Assembly (NCBI GenBank): GCA_036635475.1
Contig: JAVWQH010000022.1
Coordinates: forward strand, 1 to 33,782
Reading direction: 5' to 3'
Source: JAHHUA01 sp036635475
GTDB taxonomy: Bacteria; Bacillota; Clostridia; Oscillospirales; Ruminococcaceae
DNA: 33,782 nucleotides
Below are positions 1 to 7,781 of the stretch, one piece after another. A model generated the notes under the pieces. That model made no database searches, was not told the origin of the DNA, and saw nothing but the letters and a program-made list of their open reading frames with translations. The position numbers were made by a program, and so were the translations under genes. Each line of letters starts with the position of its first letter. The stretch's first letter is position 1.

Positions 1-2
1 CC

Positions 3-44
3 GGACACACACTAAAACATTATGTAAAATTAGCTGATAAATAG
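3..44 (+). CDS. Possible C-terminal tail of a gene cut by the window edge (integrase-like?)
   Basis: The third frame is open from the left edge and reads GHTLKHYVKLADK before a TAG stop. The TLKHYVKLAD stretch resembles the end of some tyrosine recombinases, where the catalytic Tyr follows a Thr-rich turn. Only 13 residues are visible, and the GH-to-Tyr spacing is shorter than the usual GHxxxxxTxxxY arrangement, so the match is weak. The hairpin at 133-167 could terminate this gene. Confidence 0.2.
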   Translation, partial: GHTLKHYVKLADK

Positions 45-132
45 TTTCTTTTAAAATTACAAAAGACATAAATTCAAGTTTATGAACCGCACAATGTCAA
101 ATAGACAGACTAAAAAAATATTCAGTTGCTTT

Positions 133-167
133 AATTCCGCTCTGCTACGCAGTAGGGCGGAATTTTT
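133..167 (+). terminator. Rho-independent terminator
   Basis: An 8-bp arm AATTCCGC pairs exactly with GCGGAATT. A second short stem, CTGC with GCAG, sits inside it, and a run of five T follows on the plus strand. No comparable T run follows on the other strand, so it should end plus-strand transcription entering from the left of the window. Confidence 0.65.
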
Positions 168-234
168 CATACTGCAATAACGAAATGAAATTCCAATGGT
201 AGTCAAATTATCAATTAAGAATAAATACAAGTTG

Positions 235-263
235 TTGATATGTCAGATACAATGTGGTAATAT
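235..263 (+). promoter_or_regulatory. Sigma-A-type promoter of the acetyltransferase gene
   Basis: A -35 box TTGATA (235-240) and a -10 box TAATAT (258-263) are separated by 17 bp. The ribosome binding site GAAGGTG follows at 271-277, so the 5' leader would be only about 15 nt. Confidence 0.55.
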
Positions 264-283
264 CATAAAAGAAGGTGAAATAA

Positions 284-664
284 TTGATTGATATAATGAC
301 TTATAATGAAGAACGTGATTTTGAAAATATTATTAATTCTTGCGTAAAAGAAAACTGGGTTAAATTCTACACTACAAAAAAGCAAGAATTTCAGAAAGCT
401 TTGTTGACATCACAAACCTATGTTGCATTTGACAATGGCGAATATTGTGGTTTTATTAGATGTATAACAGATGGATATTTTACAATATATTGCTGCGAAA
501 TAATTGTTGATAATATGTTTCGCCGTAAAGGAATTGGTGCTGAGCTTCTTAAAAAAGTGTGGGGAAAATACCCCTCTTGCTCTGTTGATGTATTGAGCGA
601 TAATGATGATTTTTACAAATCAAACGATTTTATAATATTGTGCAATGGTATGCGAAAAAAATAA
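284..664 (+). CDS. GNAT-family N-acetyltransferase
   Basis: This 126-residue protein is the size of a minimal GNAT domain. It should transfer an acetyl group from acetyl-CoA to an amine on an unidentified substrate. The acetyl-CoA motif A is clear: strand CEIIVDN (residues 71-77) leads into RRKGIGAELL (80-89), which fits R-x-x-G-x-G. A preceding strand pair (VAFDNGEYCGFI) and a C-terminal YKSNDF segment match the usual fold. The TTG start at 284 was chosen because GAAGGTG lies 6 nt upstream; an ATG at 296 is the alternative and has no separate ribosome binding site. The gene has its own promoter and stands alone, so the substrate (antibiotic, peptide, polyamine) cannot be inferred. The family call is firm and the substrate is unknown. 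Confidence 0.85.
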   Translation: MIDIMTYNEERDFENIINSCVKENWVKFYTTKKQEFQKALLTSQTYVAFDNGEYCGFIRCITDGYFTIYCCEIIVDNMFRRKGIGAELLKKVWGKYPSCSVDVLSDNDDFYKSNDFIILCNGMRKK

Positions 665-763
665 GCAAACTAATTATCAAATATAAAACATCAAGCTACA
701 CAAGTAAAACTATTATAATTTTAAAAATAAACAATGTTGTATTAATATGGAGATGTTAATATT

Positions 764-2116
764 ATGAAAAAAGCTATGATTTTTATGATGGCAGTATCAG
801 TAGCTATCACATTGACAGGGTGTTCGGAGCGCAAATCAATTCAGACTTCTGATACAATATCGCAAAGTGAATTGAGTAGTTCTCAAACCGACAAAGAGAT
901 GGCAGATGTGAATACGGAGTATCCTGTACATTGTTTTCAATGGGTTGATAATGCAGAAACAGTAGCAATAGAAAAAGATGGAAAAATAAACTATGTTGGG
1001 CTTGATAATAAAGTAAAATCTTCAATAGAAATTTCTCCTGATTTTTTCCCCAATGATTATAATATTATTTATGGTGACAGTAACTTATTTATACTACACC
1101 AATTTAATACAACAGCCGCTTATCAGTTAAATGGTGAATGGCAGCTCTACAATGCCTCTATCCATAAACGTGATGGGATTTTAATAAAGGCTTTTCAGAA
1201 ATTTAATATTAATTCGGATAACAATGAAGTTACGATTGATGGCGAAAAGGCTGATTTTACTGTAGATTATAACCAATATGAGAATTTAGAGCGAGCAATT
1301 TGGATTAATGATGGCACTATTGCACTTTTTGGAAATAAAAGACTGTTTTTTTATGAAATTGCAACGGATAAGCTGATTTTGATTGACGATTTTTCAAAAA
1401 TAGTACCGCAAAATAAAGATGGTGCATATTATGGTTTGAAAAATGTTGTTCCTCAAGGTGATGGCTGCCTTTATTTTGCAAATGATATTTCTGGAAAGTT
1501 TAATCTTGAGGGGCATATCTATTATGGTGACTCAAATGGGGGACATATAGATTTTTTAAATGGTGAAGTATTTGGAAATATGTTCGGCGAGGACGGTATC
1601 GCTTTTACACAGACATACACCAATTCAGAAACAGGAGATATTGAAAAAACAGAATTTATATTTAACAATGAAAATCAAAGCAGAGGTGAAATTCCTCCTG
1701 TTAATGGTTGGGCATTTTACCATAGTGCCTACAAAACCAAAACAGGTGGGCGTATTTTGTTTGAGGGAAAACCACTGCCGGAAAAAGCTGATACCTTTTA
1801 TGTTTTTGATATAATTGATGGTGGTGAGGGTATTTTAAGTATGTATTGCCCTAAGATAGAAAATATGTATCAATTTGAGCTTATTAATGTAAGAGGTGAG
1901 GTAGGAAATTTGGAGTATATATTTTCAGCAATAAACAAGGAAAATATAGATAATCCCAAAAGCTATATTTACAGTGAAAAAGCCAAGGAACTTACTGAAC
2001 TTGAAAAATATATTCCTCTGAATATAAGCAAACTTTATTCATCTACAACTCACTATACCGATTTTATTTCTGACCAATCCAACGCCCAACATATTCGTAT
2101 AAGAGAAATCAAGTAA
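764..2116 (+). CDS. Predicted secreted lipoprotein of unknown function
   Basis: The 450-residue product starts with a lipoprotein signal peptide: a KK pair, a hydrophobic core and the lipobox LTGC with Cys20 as the lipidation site. A Ser/Thr/Gln-rich linker of about 30 residues follows, so the protein should be anchored on the outer face of the membrane. The rest is rich in short strands with recurrent aromatic and Gly/Asp turns (for example GDGCLYFANDISG, and HIYYGDSNGGH), which suggests a beta-propeller-like or all-beta fold. I recognise no catalytic motif or named family. GGAGA lies 10 nt before the ATG. The gene is monocistronic, with a terminator about 120 nt downstream. The lipoprotein call is well supported; the propeller idea is inference from strand periodicity. 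Confidence 0.75.
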   Translation: MKKAMIFMMAVSVAITLTGCSERKSIQTSDTISQSELSSSQTDKEMADVNTEYPVHCFQWVDNAETVAIEKDGKINYVGLDNKVKSSIEISPDFFPNDYNIIYGDSNLFILHQFNTTAAYQLNGEWQLYNASIHKRDGILIKAFQKFNINSDNNEVTIDGEKADFTVDYNQYENLERAIWINDGTIALFGNKRLFFYEIATDKLILIDDFSKIVPQNKDGAYYGLKNVVPQGDGCLYFANDISGKFNLEGHIYYGDSNGGHIDFLNGEVFGNMFGEDGIAFTQTYTNSETGDIEKTEFIFNNENQSRGEIPPVNGWAFYHSAYKTKTGGRILFEGKPLPEKADTFYVFDIIDGGEGILSMYCPKIENMYQFELINVRGEVGNLEYIFSAINKENIDNPKSYIYSEKAKELTELEKYIPLNISKLYSSTTHYTDFISDQSNAQHIRIREIK

Positions 2117-2235
2117 AGTTCTGATATGAAGTAGCTCATAACAGAGCAATTCCATTTCCTTATATCAATGCAGAAATCAGTTAGTGAACACGAAACAGAA
2201 AGTATCGGAACAGATTAGATAATACATAATTTATT

Positions 2236-2271
2236 ATAGTCCTTTCACACAATGTGGAGGGACTATTTATG
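2236..2271 (+). terminator. Probable terminator of the lipoprotein gene
   Basis: ATAGTCC (2236-2242) pairs with GGACTAT (2260-2266). The inner seven positions also pair, allowing two G-T wobbles, and leave a CAA loop. TTATGTTTTGTTTT follows. It lies about 120 nt after the lipoprotein stop. The rest of the 2117-2552 gap holds the weaker hairpin at 2449-2486 and a 10-bp palindrome GACAATTGTC at 2340; I see no gene in it. Confidence 0.5.
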
Positions 2272-2448
2272 TTTTGTTTTATAATATTAATTTGTACAAA
2301 TAGATTAATTATTAAATGAAAATATTCAAAAACATTTGTGACAATTGTCGCCACAGTAATGATGACAGTATCGCATAGTAGATGTGATATGGCAATCCCA
2401 AAAAGCTTTTCAAAGTTTAGTGTATAGTTAATCATCTTTTTAAATGAG

Positions 2449-2486
2449 CAGAAGCCCACCGAGATTTTACTCACAGTGGACTTCTG
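2449..2486 (-). terminator. Weak hairpin after the DUF11 gene, possible terminator
   Basis: CAGAAG pairs with CTTCTG and CCAC with GTGG across one mismatch. It lies 66 nt past the stop of the minus-strand DUF11 gene. In the minus direction the following tract is ATTTAAAAAG, which is not a good U run, so termination here is uncertain. Confidence 0.3.
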
Positions 2487-2552
2487 AGTTTTGCAGTGAT
2501 GCTAATTTATCTGTCTTGTTTTATTGCCGTTTGACAATCTTTTATATTGCCA

Positions 2553-4925
2553 TTAGCACTTTGGGTTTCCGTCAATCTGGCAGTCTACTGTGTCAAGTTT
2601 CTGCAATAGAATTGATTCGAGCATAGACATAGCATTTGTCATGTCTGTGATACTCTTGTTGAGGCAGAGTAGCTGTTGTGATGTGACATTTGGAAGTGAA
2701 ACAAACTTTTGAATTTTAGCGCCCTCTGCGTTGGCAATAGCACCTAAAGCAGCCTCTTCCAGTGCAATAGAATTAATCAGGTCACTGATTTGCTGACGAT
2801 AGTTGTTGGTGAAAATGATGGTGCTAGCAGGATTACTTGCGGAGGTTCCCGTTACACCATTTGGGTTATTTGGGTTCACAGTGTAGGTGAATGCGGCATT
2901 TGCTACGTTCACAATTGGGTTTGGATTTGGGATAGCGATGACTTTCACTTTGAATGTGATTGTCACAGAGCCGCCAGCTGGAAGGGCATTTGTCAGTGTG
3001 ATTGCTGTGTTCGGATCGCCAGTGTATGGCACACTGACTGAAAGAGAACCAGGAACCAAAACCGTTCCATTTGGAACAGGATCGGAAATGACGATATTAT
3101 TGGCAGGCACGTTGCCAGTGTTGGTGACAACAAGGTTATACGTGATGATATCGCCAATATAGCCGAGGCTCTCGCTGGCAGTTTTGGTGATATTCAACTT
3201 AGCAGTAGACACAGGAGTGCTTACTGTGTTGCTAGAACCAGTTGCCGTTACGCCGTTTGGATTTGTAGGGTCAACGGTGTAGGCATAGTTGACAGTAGCA
3301 AAGTTAGGAACTGGGTTTACAGGAGGTGCGCCTGTGCCGAGTTTTACCTTGTAGGAGATTGTAGCAGTACCACCGGCTGGAATTGGTGCAGTGAGTGTCA
3401 TTGTTGGAGGTGCGCCTGTTGCGCCGATGAGAGAACCTGCCACATAGGTTGTGCCTGCGGGGACAGGGTCAGTAACCACTACATTATTTGCTGATACGTT
3501 GCCGGTGTTGTGGAGGGTAATGGTATAGGTCAGAGTGTCGCCAAACTGTGCGAAAGGTGGAGCAACTGACTTAATAACATTGCCTGTGGTAGTCAAATCC
3601 GCATAGTTAATTTGAGTGGAAACAGGGTTAGTGCTGCCACCAGTACCGCCGGGAACAGTGGCGGAAGCAAGATTCACAATTGGGTTATTAACTGGTGCGG
3701 TTGAGGAAACCTGTACCTGATAACTGGCTGTTACTGTTGAGTTTGCAGGCATTGTAAGAGTTAGTCCGGTGGCAGGTGTTGTACCGGTATATGGTACACT
3801 GACAATAAGATTGCCGATATAGGTTGTGCCAGCGGGTGGTGCATCAGTGAACACTACACCGGGAATGGAGTAGTTATTTGGGTTCACACCGGTAACTGTA
3901 TAGGTCAAAATATCTCCTGGTTTTGCAAAGGTTTTATCCACGCTCTTTTGGAAAGTTTCGGGTGCAGAATTCAAAATAGTATACTGCACTATATCGCCCA
4001 GTGCGGGTGTAAAGTTAATTGGCAAACTACCCGTAGGAGGAACACTTCCGCCGGCAGATAGATTAATGGCGGAGACAGTTTGCGTGTATCCGGCAAGTGG
4101 AGTGACACTACCAGGTGCCATCAGCTCACTGATGGTATAGGTGTTGCCGGCAATACCGTATACAACAGCATTATTAGATTGAAGACCAACAGCAGAACCA
4201 GCAGTTGTTACTTGGTCATTAGGAGTTCCGGCAATATTCAAAACAAATTGGTCAGCTGAATTGATTCTATTGCCGATATTTTTGAAAAGTGATACTTTTG
4301 TAACAGCAAAACCAACTGCAACAGCTTCACGACCATAAACATCAAGAGTAAGAGTTGCTGGAGATTGTGTTGTTAAAACATATGATGCTTGGCTTGCAGA
4401 TTGATTAGTACCTGTTATAGTGACAAGATTTGTTCCTACTCCTGCCAATGTTGGTGGGTTTGCACCAAGAGTTGCTAACAAGTTCCAAGGACCACCTGCT
4501 GTATTAAATTTCAAATATTCAGTGTATTGAGGGAATGAGTTTGTGCTTTCAGCATCAGCAACCACAGCTGTAAAGTTTGTAACAGGATTACCGTTAGGGT
4601 CTTTTACAACAATATTACTTAATACTAATGTGCTAGGAGCTGAATAAGCGGATAATAATGGAGTTTTAAGTGCTGTATTTCCCAAAATTCCTGTATATCC
4701 AGCAGAACCAAAATAAGAAAATTGTACAGGAGTTGGAACAGCAGTGAAAGGAACAATTGATGTTGGAAGAGATTTTATATCAAAAGTGACAGTAGAACCA
4801 TCGTTAAGAGTACCTGTAAGACCTGTAATTATTTGCCCAGGATTTATCGTTAAATTGCCAAAGTTAAACCAGCCTATGCCACCAGCAGATGGGCCAGAGC
4901 CGGGATTTGCATACGAGAATGACAT
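2553..4925 (-). CDS. DUF11-repeat surface protein with C-terminal helical module
   Basis: This is a 790-residue protein with no signal peptide, no lipobox and no LPxTG anchor. Residues 1 to about 310 are an Ala/Gly/Thr/Asn-rich beta region starting MSFSYANPGSG. Three DUF11 (Ig-like) repeats follow at about 325-440, 448-570 and 577-705, each with a GD-x-hydrophobic-TYT/TYN-x-hydrophobic strand, an N-N-x-V-x-T/S-D-x-x-P-x-G-T motif and a PAGG/PANS turn. The last 83 residues change to a helical module (SIALEEAALGAIANAEGAKI) that closely resembles the 90-residue protein encoded just upstream. AAAGGAGA lies 7 nt before the ATG. DUF11 repeats are structural domains of bacterial surface layers. The lack of an export signal would fit a spore-coat or exosporium protein assembled from the mother-cell side; that is inference. 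G+C content is visibly higher in the repeat half than in the N-terminal third. Confidence 0.8.
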   Translation of the reverse strand: MSFSYANPGSGPSAGGIGWFNFGNLTINPGQIITGLTGTLNDGSTVTFDIKSLPTSIVPFTAVPTPVQFSYFGSAGYTGILGNTALKTPLLSAYSAPSTLVLSNIVVKDPNGNPVTNFTAVVADAESTNSFPQYTEYLKFNTAGGPWNLLATLGANPPTLAGVGTNLVTITGTNQSASQASYVLTTQSPATLTLDVYGREAVAVGFAVTKVSLFKNIGNRINSADQFVLNIAGTPNDQVTTAGSAVGLQSNNAVVYGIAGNTYTISELMAPGSVTPLAGYTQTVSAINLSAGGSVPPTGSLPINFTPALGDIVQYTILNSAPETFQKSVDKTFAKPGDILTYTVTGVNPNNYSIPGVVFTDAPPAGTTYIGNLIVSVPYTGTTPATGLTLTMPANSTVTASYQVQVSSTAPVNNPIVNLASATVPGGTGGSTNPVSTQINYADLTTTGNVIKSVAPPFAQFGDTLTYTITLHNTGNVSANNVVVTDPVPAGTTYVAGSLIGATGAPPTMTLTAPIPAGGTATISYKVKLGTGAPPVNPVPNFATVNYAYTVDPTNPNGVTATGSSNTVSTPVSTAKLNITKTASESLGYIGDIITYNLVVTNTGNVPANNIVISDPVPNGTVLVPGSLSVSVPYTGDPNTAITLTNALPAGGSVTITFKVKVIAIPNPNPIVNVANAAFTYTVNPNNPNGVTGTSASNPASTIIFTNNYRQQISDLINSIALEEAALGAIANAEGAKIQKFVSLPNVTSQQLLCLNKSITDMTNAMSMLESILLQKLDTVDCQIDGNPKC

Positions 4926-4966
4926 AAAAATGTCTCCTTTACAAGATGTTTTAGTTGTCTAGCATA

Positions 4967-5239
4967 TTACTGACAGATGGTGGTTTGAAACAGATCAAGC
5001 TTAGCTTGCAGCTGCATTTCCAGACGGGAAATGGCAACAATTGCGTTTTTAACAGATGCATTAACCGCTAAAAGGTCATCAGCAGTTGCATCGCTGTTGT
5101 TCACAACCGCCATAATTTTTTCGCTTTCGGCGTTCAAAATGTGTGCCAAGGCAGACTCTTGCATTGCTACGGATTCGATGATATTTCCAATGGCATCTCC
5201 ACGAGTGATAGTGCCTGGCTTAATAATAGGCATGCCCAT
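4967..5239 (-). CDS. Small helical protein sharing the DUF11 protein's C-terminal module
   Basis: This 90-residue protein is predicted to be almost wholly helical and is rich in Ala, Glu, Asn and Leu. Its core (ESVAMQESALAHILNAESEK, then DLLAVNASV, then LEMQLQAKLD) aligns without large gaps with the C-terminal 83 residues of the neighbouring 790-residue protein (NSIALEEAALGAIANAEGAK, QLLCLNKSI, LESILLQKLD). The gene precedes the larger one by 41 bp on the same strand, so the two are probably cotranscribed and the products may co-assemble through this module. GGAGGTT sits 5 nt before the chosen ATG; an in-frame ATG two codons later is possible. There is no signal peptide. I recall similar stand-alone modules in spore-forming Firmicutes as hypothetical proteins, and I cannot assign a function. 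Confidence 0.75.
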   Translation of the reverse strand: MGMPIIKPGTITRGDAIGNIIESVAMQESALAHILNAESEKIMAVVNNSDATADDLLAVNASVKNAIVAISRLEMQLQAKLDLFQTTICQ

Positions 5240-5290
5240 AAGATAACCTCCAAGTTTTAGTTTATAGTGCAGATAAAATAATCTGCTGAA

Positions 5291-5349
5291 AGCCTATGAA
5301 TGATAAAGCATTTGCATTTTTGCAGAGAAAATTTTGAACCTCATAGGCT
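5291..5349. repeat. 9-bp inverted repeat in the leader of the minus-strand surface-protein operon
   Basis: AGCCTATGA (5291-5299) and TCATAGGCT (5341-5349) are exact inverted copies 41 nt apart, upstream of the 90-residue gene. They could form a long stem in its 5' leader or be a regulator site. The gap 5240-5574 otherwise holds only the TetR promoter and operator. Confidence 0.4.
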
Positions 5350-5509
5350 CACTCTCAGTATATGTGCAGAGTGCTTGTATTGTGCAATTACTTGAAAAAG
5401 TTTGAGGGAAGTCCGAATATTGCGCTCTTCTGCAACAATATTATTGCAGCAAACTTTAAAAGAATATATTATGCAATTTTAAAGAATAGCTTGAATTTGA
5501 AAAAAAGCA

Positions 5510-5538
5510 TTGACAGGTTAGATTATTTATGATAATAT
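5510..5538 (+). promoter_or_regulatory. Promoter of the TetR-MATE operon
   Basis: A consensus -35 TTGACA (5510-5515) and a -10 TAATAT (5533-5538) are 17 bp apart. The -10 box overlaps the left arm of the operator at 5535-5562. Confidence 0.75.
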
Positions 5539-5562
5539 TCTACCTGTCGTTAGGTAGAATAT
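5535..5562. promoter_or_regulatory. TetR-type operator overlapping the -10 box
   Basis: An exact 11-bp inverted repeat, ATATTCTACCT (5535-5545) and AGGTAGAATAT (5552-5562), is separated by GTCGTT. It overlaps the -10 box and start point of the TetR gene, which is the standard geometry for autorepression. A related half-site, GACAGGTTAG, overlaps the -35 box at 5512 and is close to the reverse complement of CTACCTGTC at 5540. Confidence 0.75.
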
Positions 5563-5574
5563 GGAGGTGCAAAA

Positions 5575-6150
5575 ATGAATGACAGCAATACAAAAGCCAA
5601 AATAATAGAAACTATGTATCATCTAATTGCCGAAAAAGGTTATGATAAATCATCCATAGGTCAAATAGCTGAAGCAATTGGTATAAAAAAAGCATCAATT
5701 TACTACTATTTTAAATCCAAAGAAGACATATTTTTGGAAATGGTAAAAGGACTTTATAAGGAAGATTACTATGATAGAAACGAGCTTTTTGATAAAAATA
5801 TTGATGCAAACTCCTATGAAAAAGAGTTGATTTCAGTGGGATTTGATTTCATTGATTCTTATTTTGGGAATAAGGACTTGCGCAAAGTTTATGCTGAGAT
5901 TGATTTACAAACAACACGTATACCAAGATTAAAAGTCATCATAAACATATCAGATGAAAATATCAACAAATTTTTGATAAAATGTTTGGTTCATGGGGTT
6001 GAAATTGGTGCATTTCCGCAAGATTTTGATATAAAAATAAATTCACAAATTCTCTACACACTTTTAGTAGGTATTGACCAATCAATTCTATATGAATTTC
6101 CAATAGACTCTAAAGCTGTGTGGAAAGAAACAATCTTAAAACTATTTTAA
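5575..6150 (+). CDS. TetR/AcrR-family transcriptional repressor
   Basis: This 191-residue protein is within the usual TetR length. The N-terminal DNA-binding domain is clear: KIIETMYHLIAEKGYDKSSI, followed by the helix-turn-helix IAEAIGIKKASIYYYFKSKE (residues about 30-49). The remaining helical domain would bind a ligand and dimerise. GGAGG lies 8 nt upstream of the ATG. The gene starts directly after a perfect dyad overlapping its own -10 box, and a MATE exporter follows 20 bp after its stop. The most likely role is a repressor released by a compound the exporter removes; the ligand is not identifiable from sequence. Confidence 0.9.
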   Translation: MNDSNTKAKIIETMYHLIAEKGYDKSSIGQIAEAIGIKKASIYYYFKSKEDIFLEMVKGLYKEDYYDRNELFDKNIDANSYEKELISVGFDFIDSYFGNKDLRKVYAEIDLQTTRIPRLKVIINISDENINKFLIKCLVHGVEIGAFPQDFDIKINSQILYTLLVGIDQSILYEFPIDSKAVWKETILKLF

Positions 6151-6170
6151 AGAAAGGCTTAATTACAATT

Positions 6171-7508
6171 ATGATAGAAAAACAATTTGCTACTCTTCCT
6201 GTTAAAAAAGTTTTCTTTAGTTTAACTTTGCCCGGCATATTAAGTATGCTTTTTTCTTCAATATATATGATGGCAGACGGGATTTTTGTAGGACATTTCA
6301 TCGGCGAACACGCATTAGCAGCCGTTAATTTAGTAACACCGGTTATGATGATTATATTTGCACTATCAAATATGATCGCAGTAGGTTCATCGGTTAAAGT
6401 ATCAACAACAATGGGCGAAGGTCAAATTGAAAAAGCTAAAAATATATTTACAGCCAGTGTATTAATGATTATCGGTTTGGGCTTTGTTTTTTCAATATTG
6501 GGCATTCTTTTCACAAAACCACTTATTAATGCCTTAATTAAAGACCCCATTCTTGCTGAAATGGCATATGACTATGTGAGCTATTTTACCATTGGTTTAC
6601 CTTTTATTATGCCATTATTTGCAATGGATAATTTCTTACGAGCATGCGGAAAAGCAAAATATAGTATGTGGATTAATATTATGGTTTCGCTGCTGAATAT
6701 TTTCCTTGACTGGTTATTTATTGCTCAATTTGGGTGGGGAATTGGATTTTCAGCTCTTGCCTCGGTAATCAGTATGTTTATAGGAGCATTTTTCTCTTTC
6801 TTCCCATTCTTTACAGGGAAAATCACATTGCATTTTGCCAAACCTAAAATATCACTTTCTGAAACAATCGGAATTGTATATAATGGTGCATCTGAATTTT
6901 TCGGAAATATAGCAGGCTCTTTTATTGCTACAATAATCAATGTGTTCCTTCTAAATCTTGGCGGTGCAATTGCTGTTGCAAGCTTTGGAATTGTTATGTA
7001 TATCGACACGTTGCTAATCGGAATTTTGTACGGTATTCTTGATGCAATACAACCCGCAGTCAGCTATAATTTAGGTGCAAACGAGATAAAAAGAACTCTT
7101 TCATTTTTTAAGATTACAAGTATAACAACAGCAAGTGTATCTCTGGTTTGTATGACTTTAATTCTTCTATTCCCACAATTTTTAGTTGGCATTTTCACGA
7201 AAGATAACAACTTGGAAATTATCAATATGACAGTTGCCGCATTGTTCTTATTTGCTCCATCTTATCTGTTTACTTGGTTTAATATGGTAACAAGTGCCTT
7301 TTTAACCTCAATGGATAAGCCAAAAGAATCAATGCTTATAATGACATTCCGAGCAGTTGTTTTCCCGCTAATTTGCTTGTTTGGCTTAACATCTTTTATG
7401 GGAGTTTACGGAGTATTTTTCACTGCAACATTATCCAACGCATTAACTTTTATTGTTGCATTTATTATTTGGCGAAAATATGCTAAAGCTTTAAAAGACA
7501 GCATTTAA
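6171..7508 (+). CDS. MATE-family multidrug/sodium antiporter
   Basis: The product, about 445 residues, has twelve predicted membrane helices and is the usual MATE length. It should export cationic drugs or metabolites in exchange for Na+ or H+. The N-terminal signature LPVKKVFFSLTLPGILSMLF, then YMMADGIFVGHFIGEHALAAVNL, is typical of the family, and the second six-helix bundle begins near residue 225 (IGIVYNGASEFFGNIAGS). The ATG at 6171 is preferred because MATE proteins begin just before such an LP-x-x-K motif and AGAAAGG lies upstream, although the 13-nt spacing is long. A longer reading from 6120 would overlap the TetR gene by 31 nt and adds only charged residues. It is cotranscribed with the TetR gene. 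Confidence 0.88.
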   Translation: MIEKQFATLPVKKVFFSLTLPGILSMLFSSIYMMADGIFVGHFIGEHALAAVNLVTPVMMIIFALSNMIAVGSSVKVSTTMGEGQIEKAKNIFTASVLMIIGLGFVFSILGILFTKPLINALIKDPILAEMAYDYVSYFTIGLPFIMPLFAMDNFLRACGKAKYSMWINIMVSLLNIFLDWLFIAQFGWGIGFSALASVISMFIGAFFSFFPFFTGKITLHFAKPKISLSETIGIVYNGASEFFGNIAGSFIATIINVFLLNLGGAIAVASFGIVMYIDTLLIGILYGILDAIQPAVSYNLGANEIKRTLSFFKITSITTASVSLVCMTLILLFPQFLVGIFTKDNNLEIINMTVAALFLFAPSYLFTWFNMVTSAFLTSMDKPKESMLIMTFRAVVFPLICLFGLTSFMGVYGVFFTATLSNALTFIVAFIIWRKYAKALKDSI

Positions 7509-7604
7509 TTAGGCTTTACAACAAATAAGCAATATATTATACAATATTTATTCATCGTTTTTTTCTATTTTGCTATTGCTTTTTTAAAGTTTATATCATA
7601 TACT

Positions 7605-7659
7605 AAATTTGATAATATTTTAACGTTATGTATTAGCGCTAAATATTATCAAATTTTTT
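7605..7659. repeat. Perfect 16-bp inverted repeat with trailing T run
   Basis: AAATTTGATAATATTT (7605-7620) and AAATATTATCAAATTT (7641-7656) are exact inverted copies around a 20-nt centre that itself contains AACGTT and AGCGCT. Six T end the right arm. It may terminate the MATE operon, but an almost pure A-T stem is unusual for that role. Confidence 0.5.
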
Positions 7660-7781
7660 ATGTGAAATTACGAAATACTTGCTATTAACAATTTTATTAT
7701 TTCTATCATTTATATGTTACTTTAATAATCTTATAGTTTTTATAAAAGTATTATTTAATAGTTCTTGCAAAGGGGATATAT

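Noticed and set aside
2340..2349. GACAATTGTC palindrome as an operator
   Set aside because: A 10-bp palindrome of this composition is easily found by chance, and it lies between two gene 3' ends, not near a promoter.
2887..3162. Open frames on the plus strand across the DUF11 gene
   Set aside because: They are antisense shadows of a repeat-rich gene with strong coding signals on the minus strand, and they lack ribosome binding sites.
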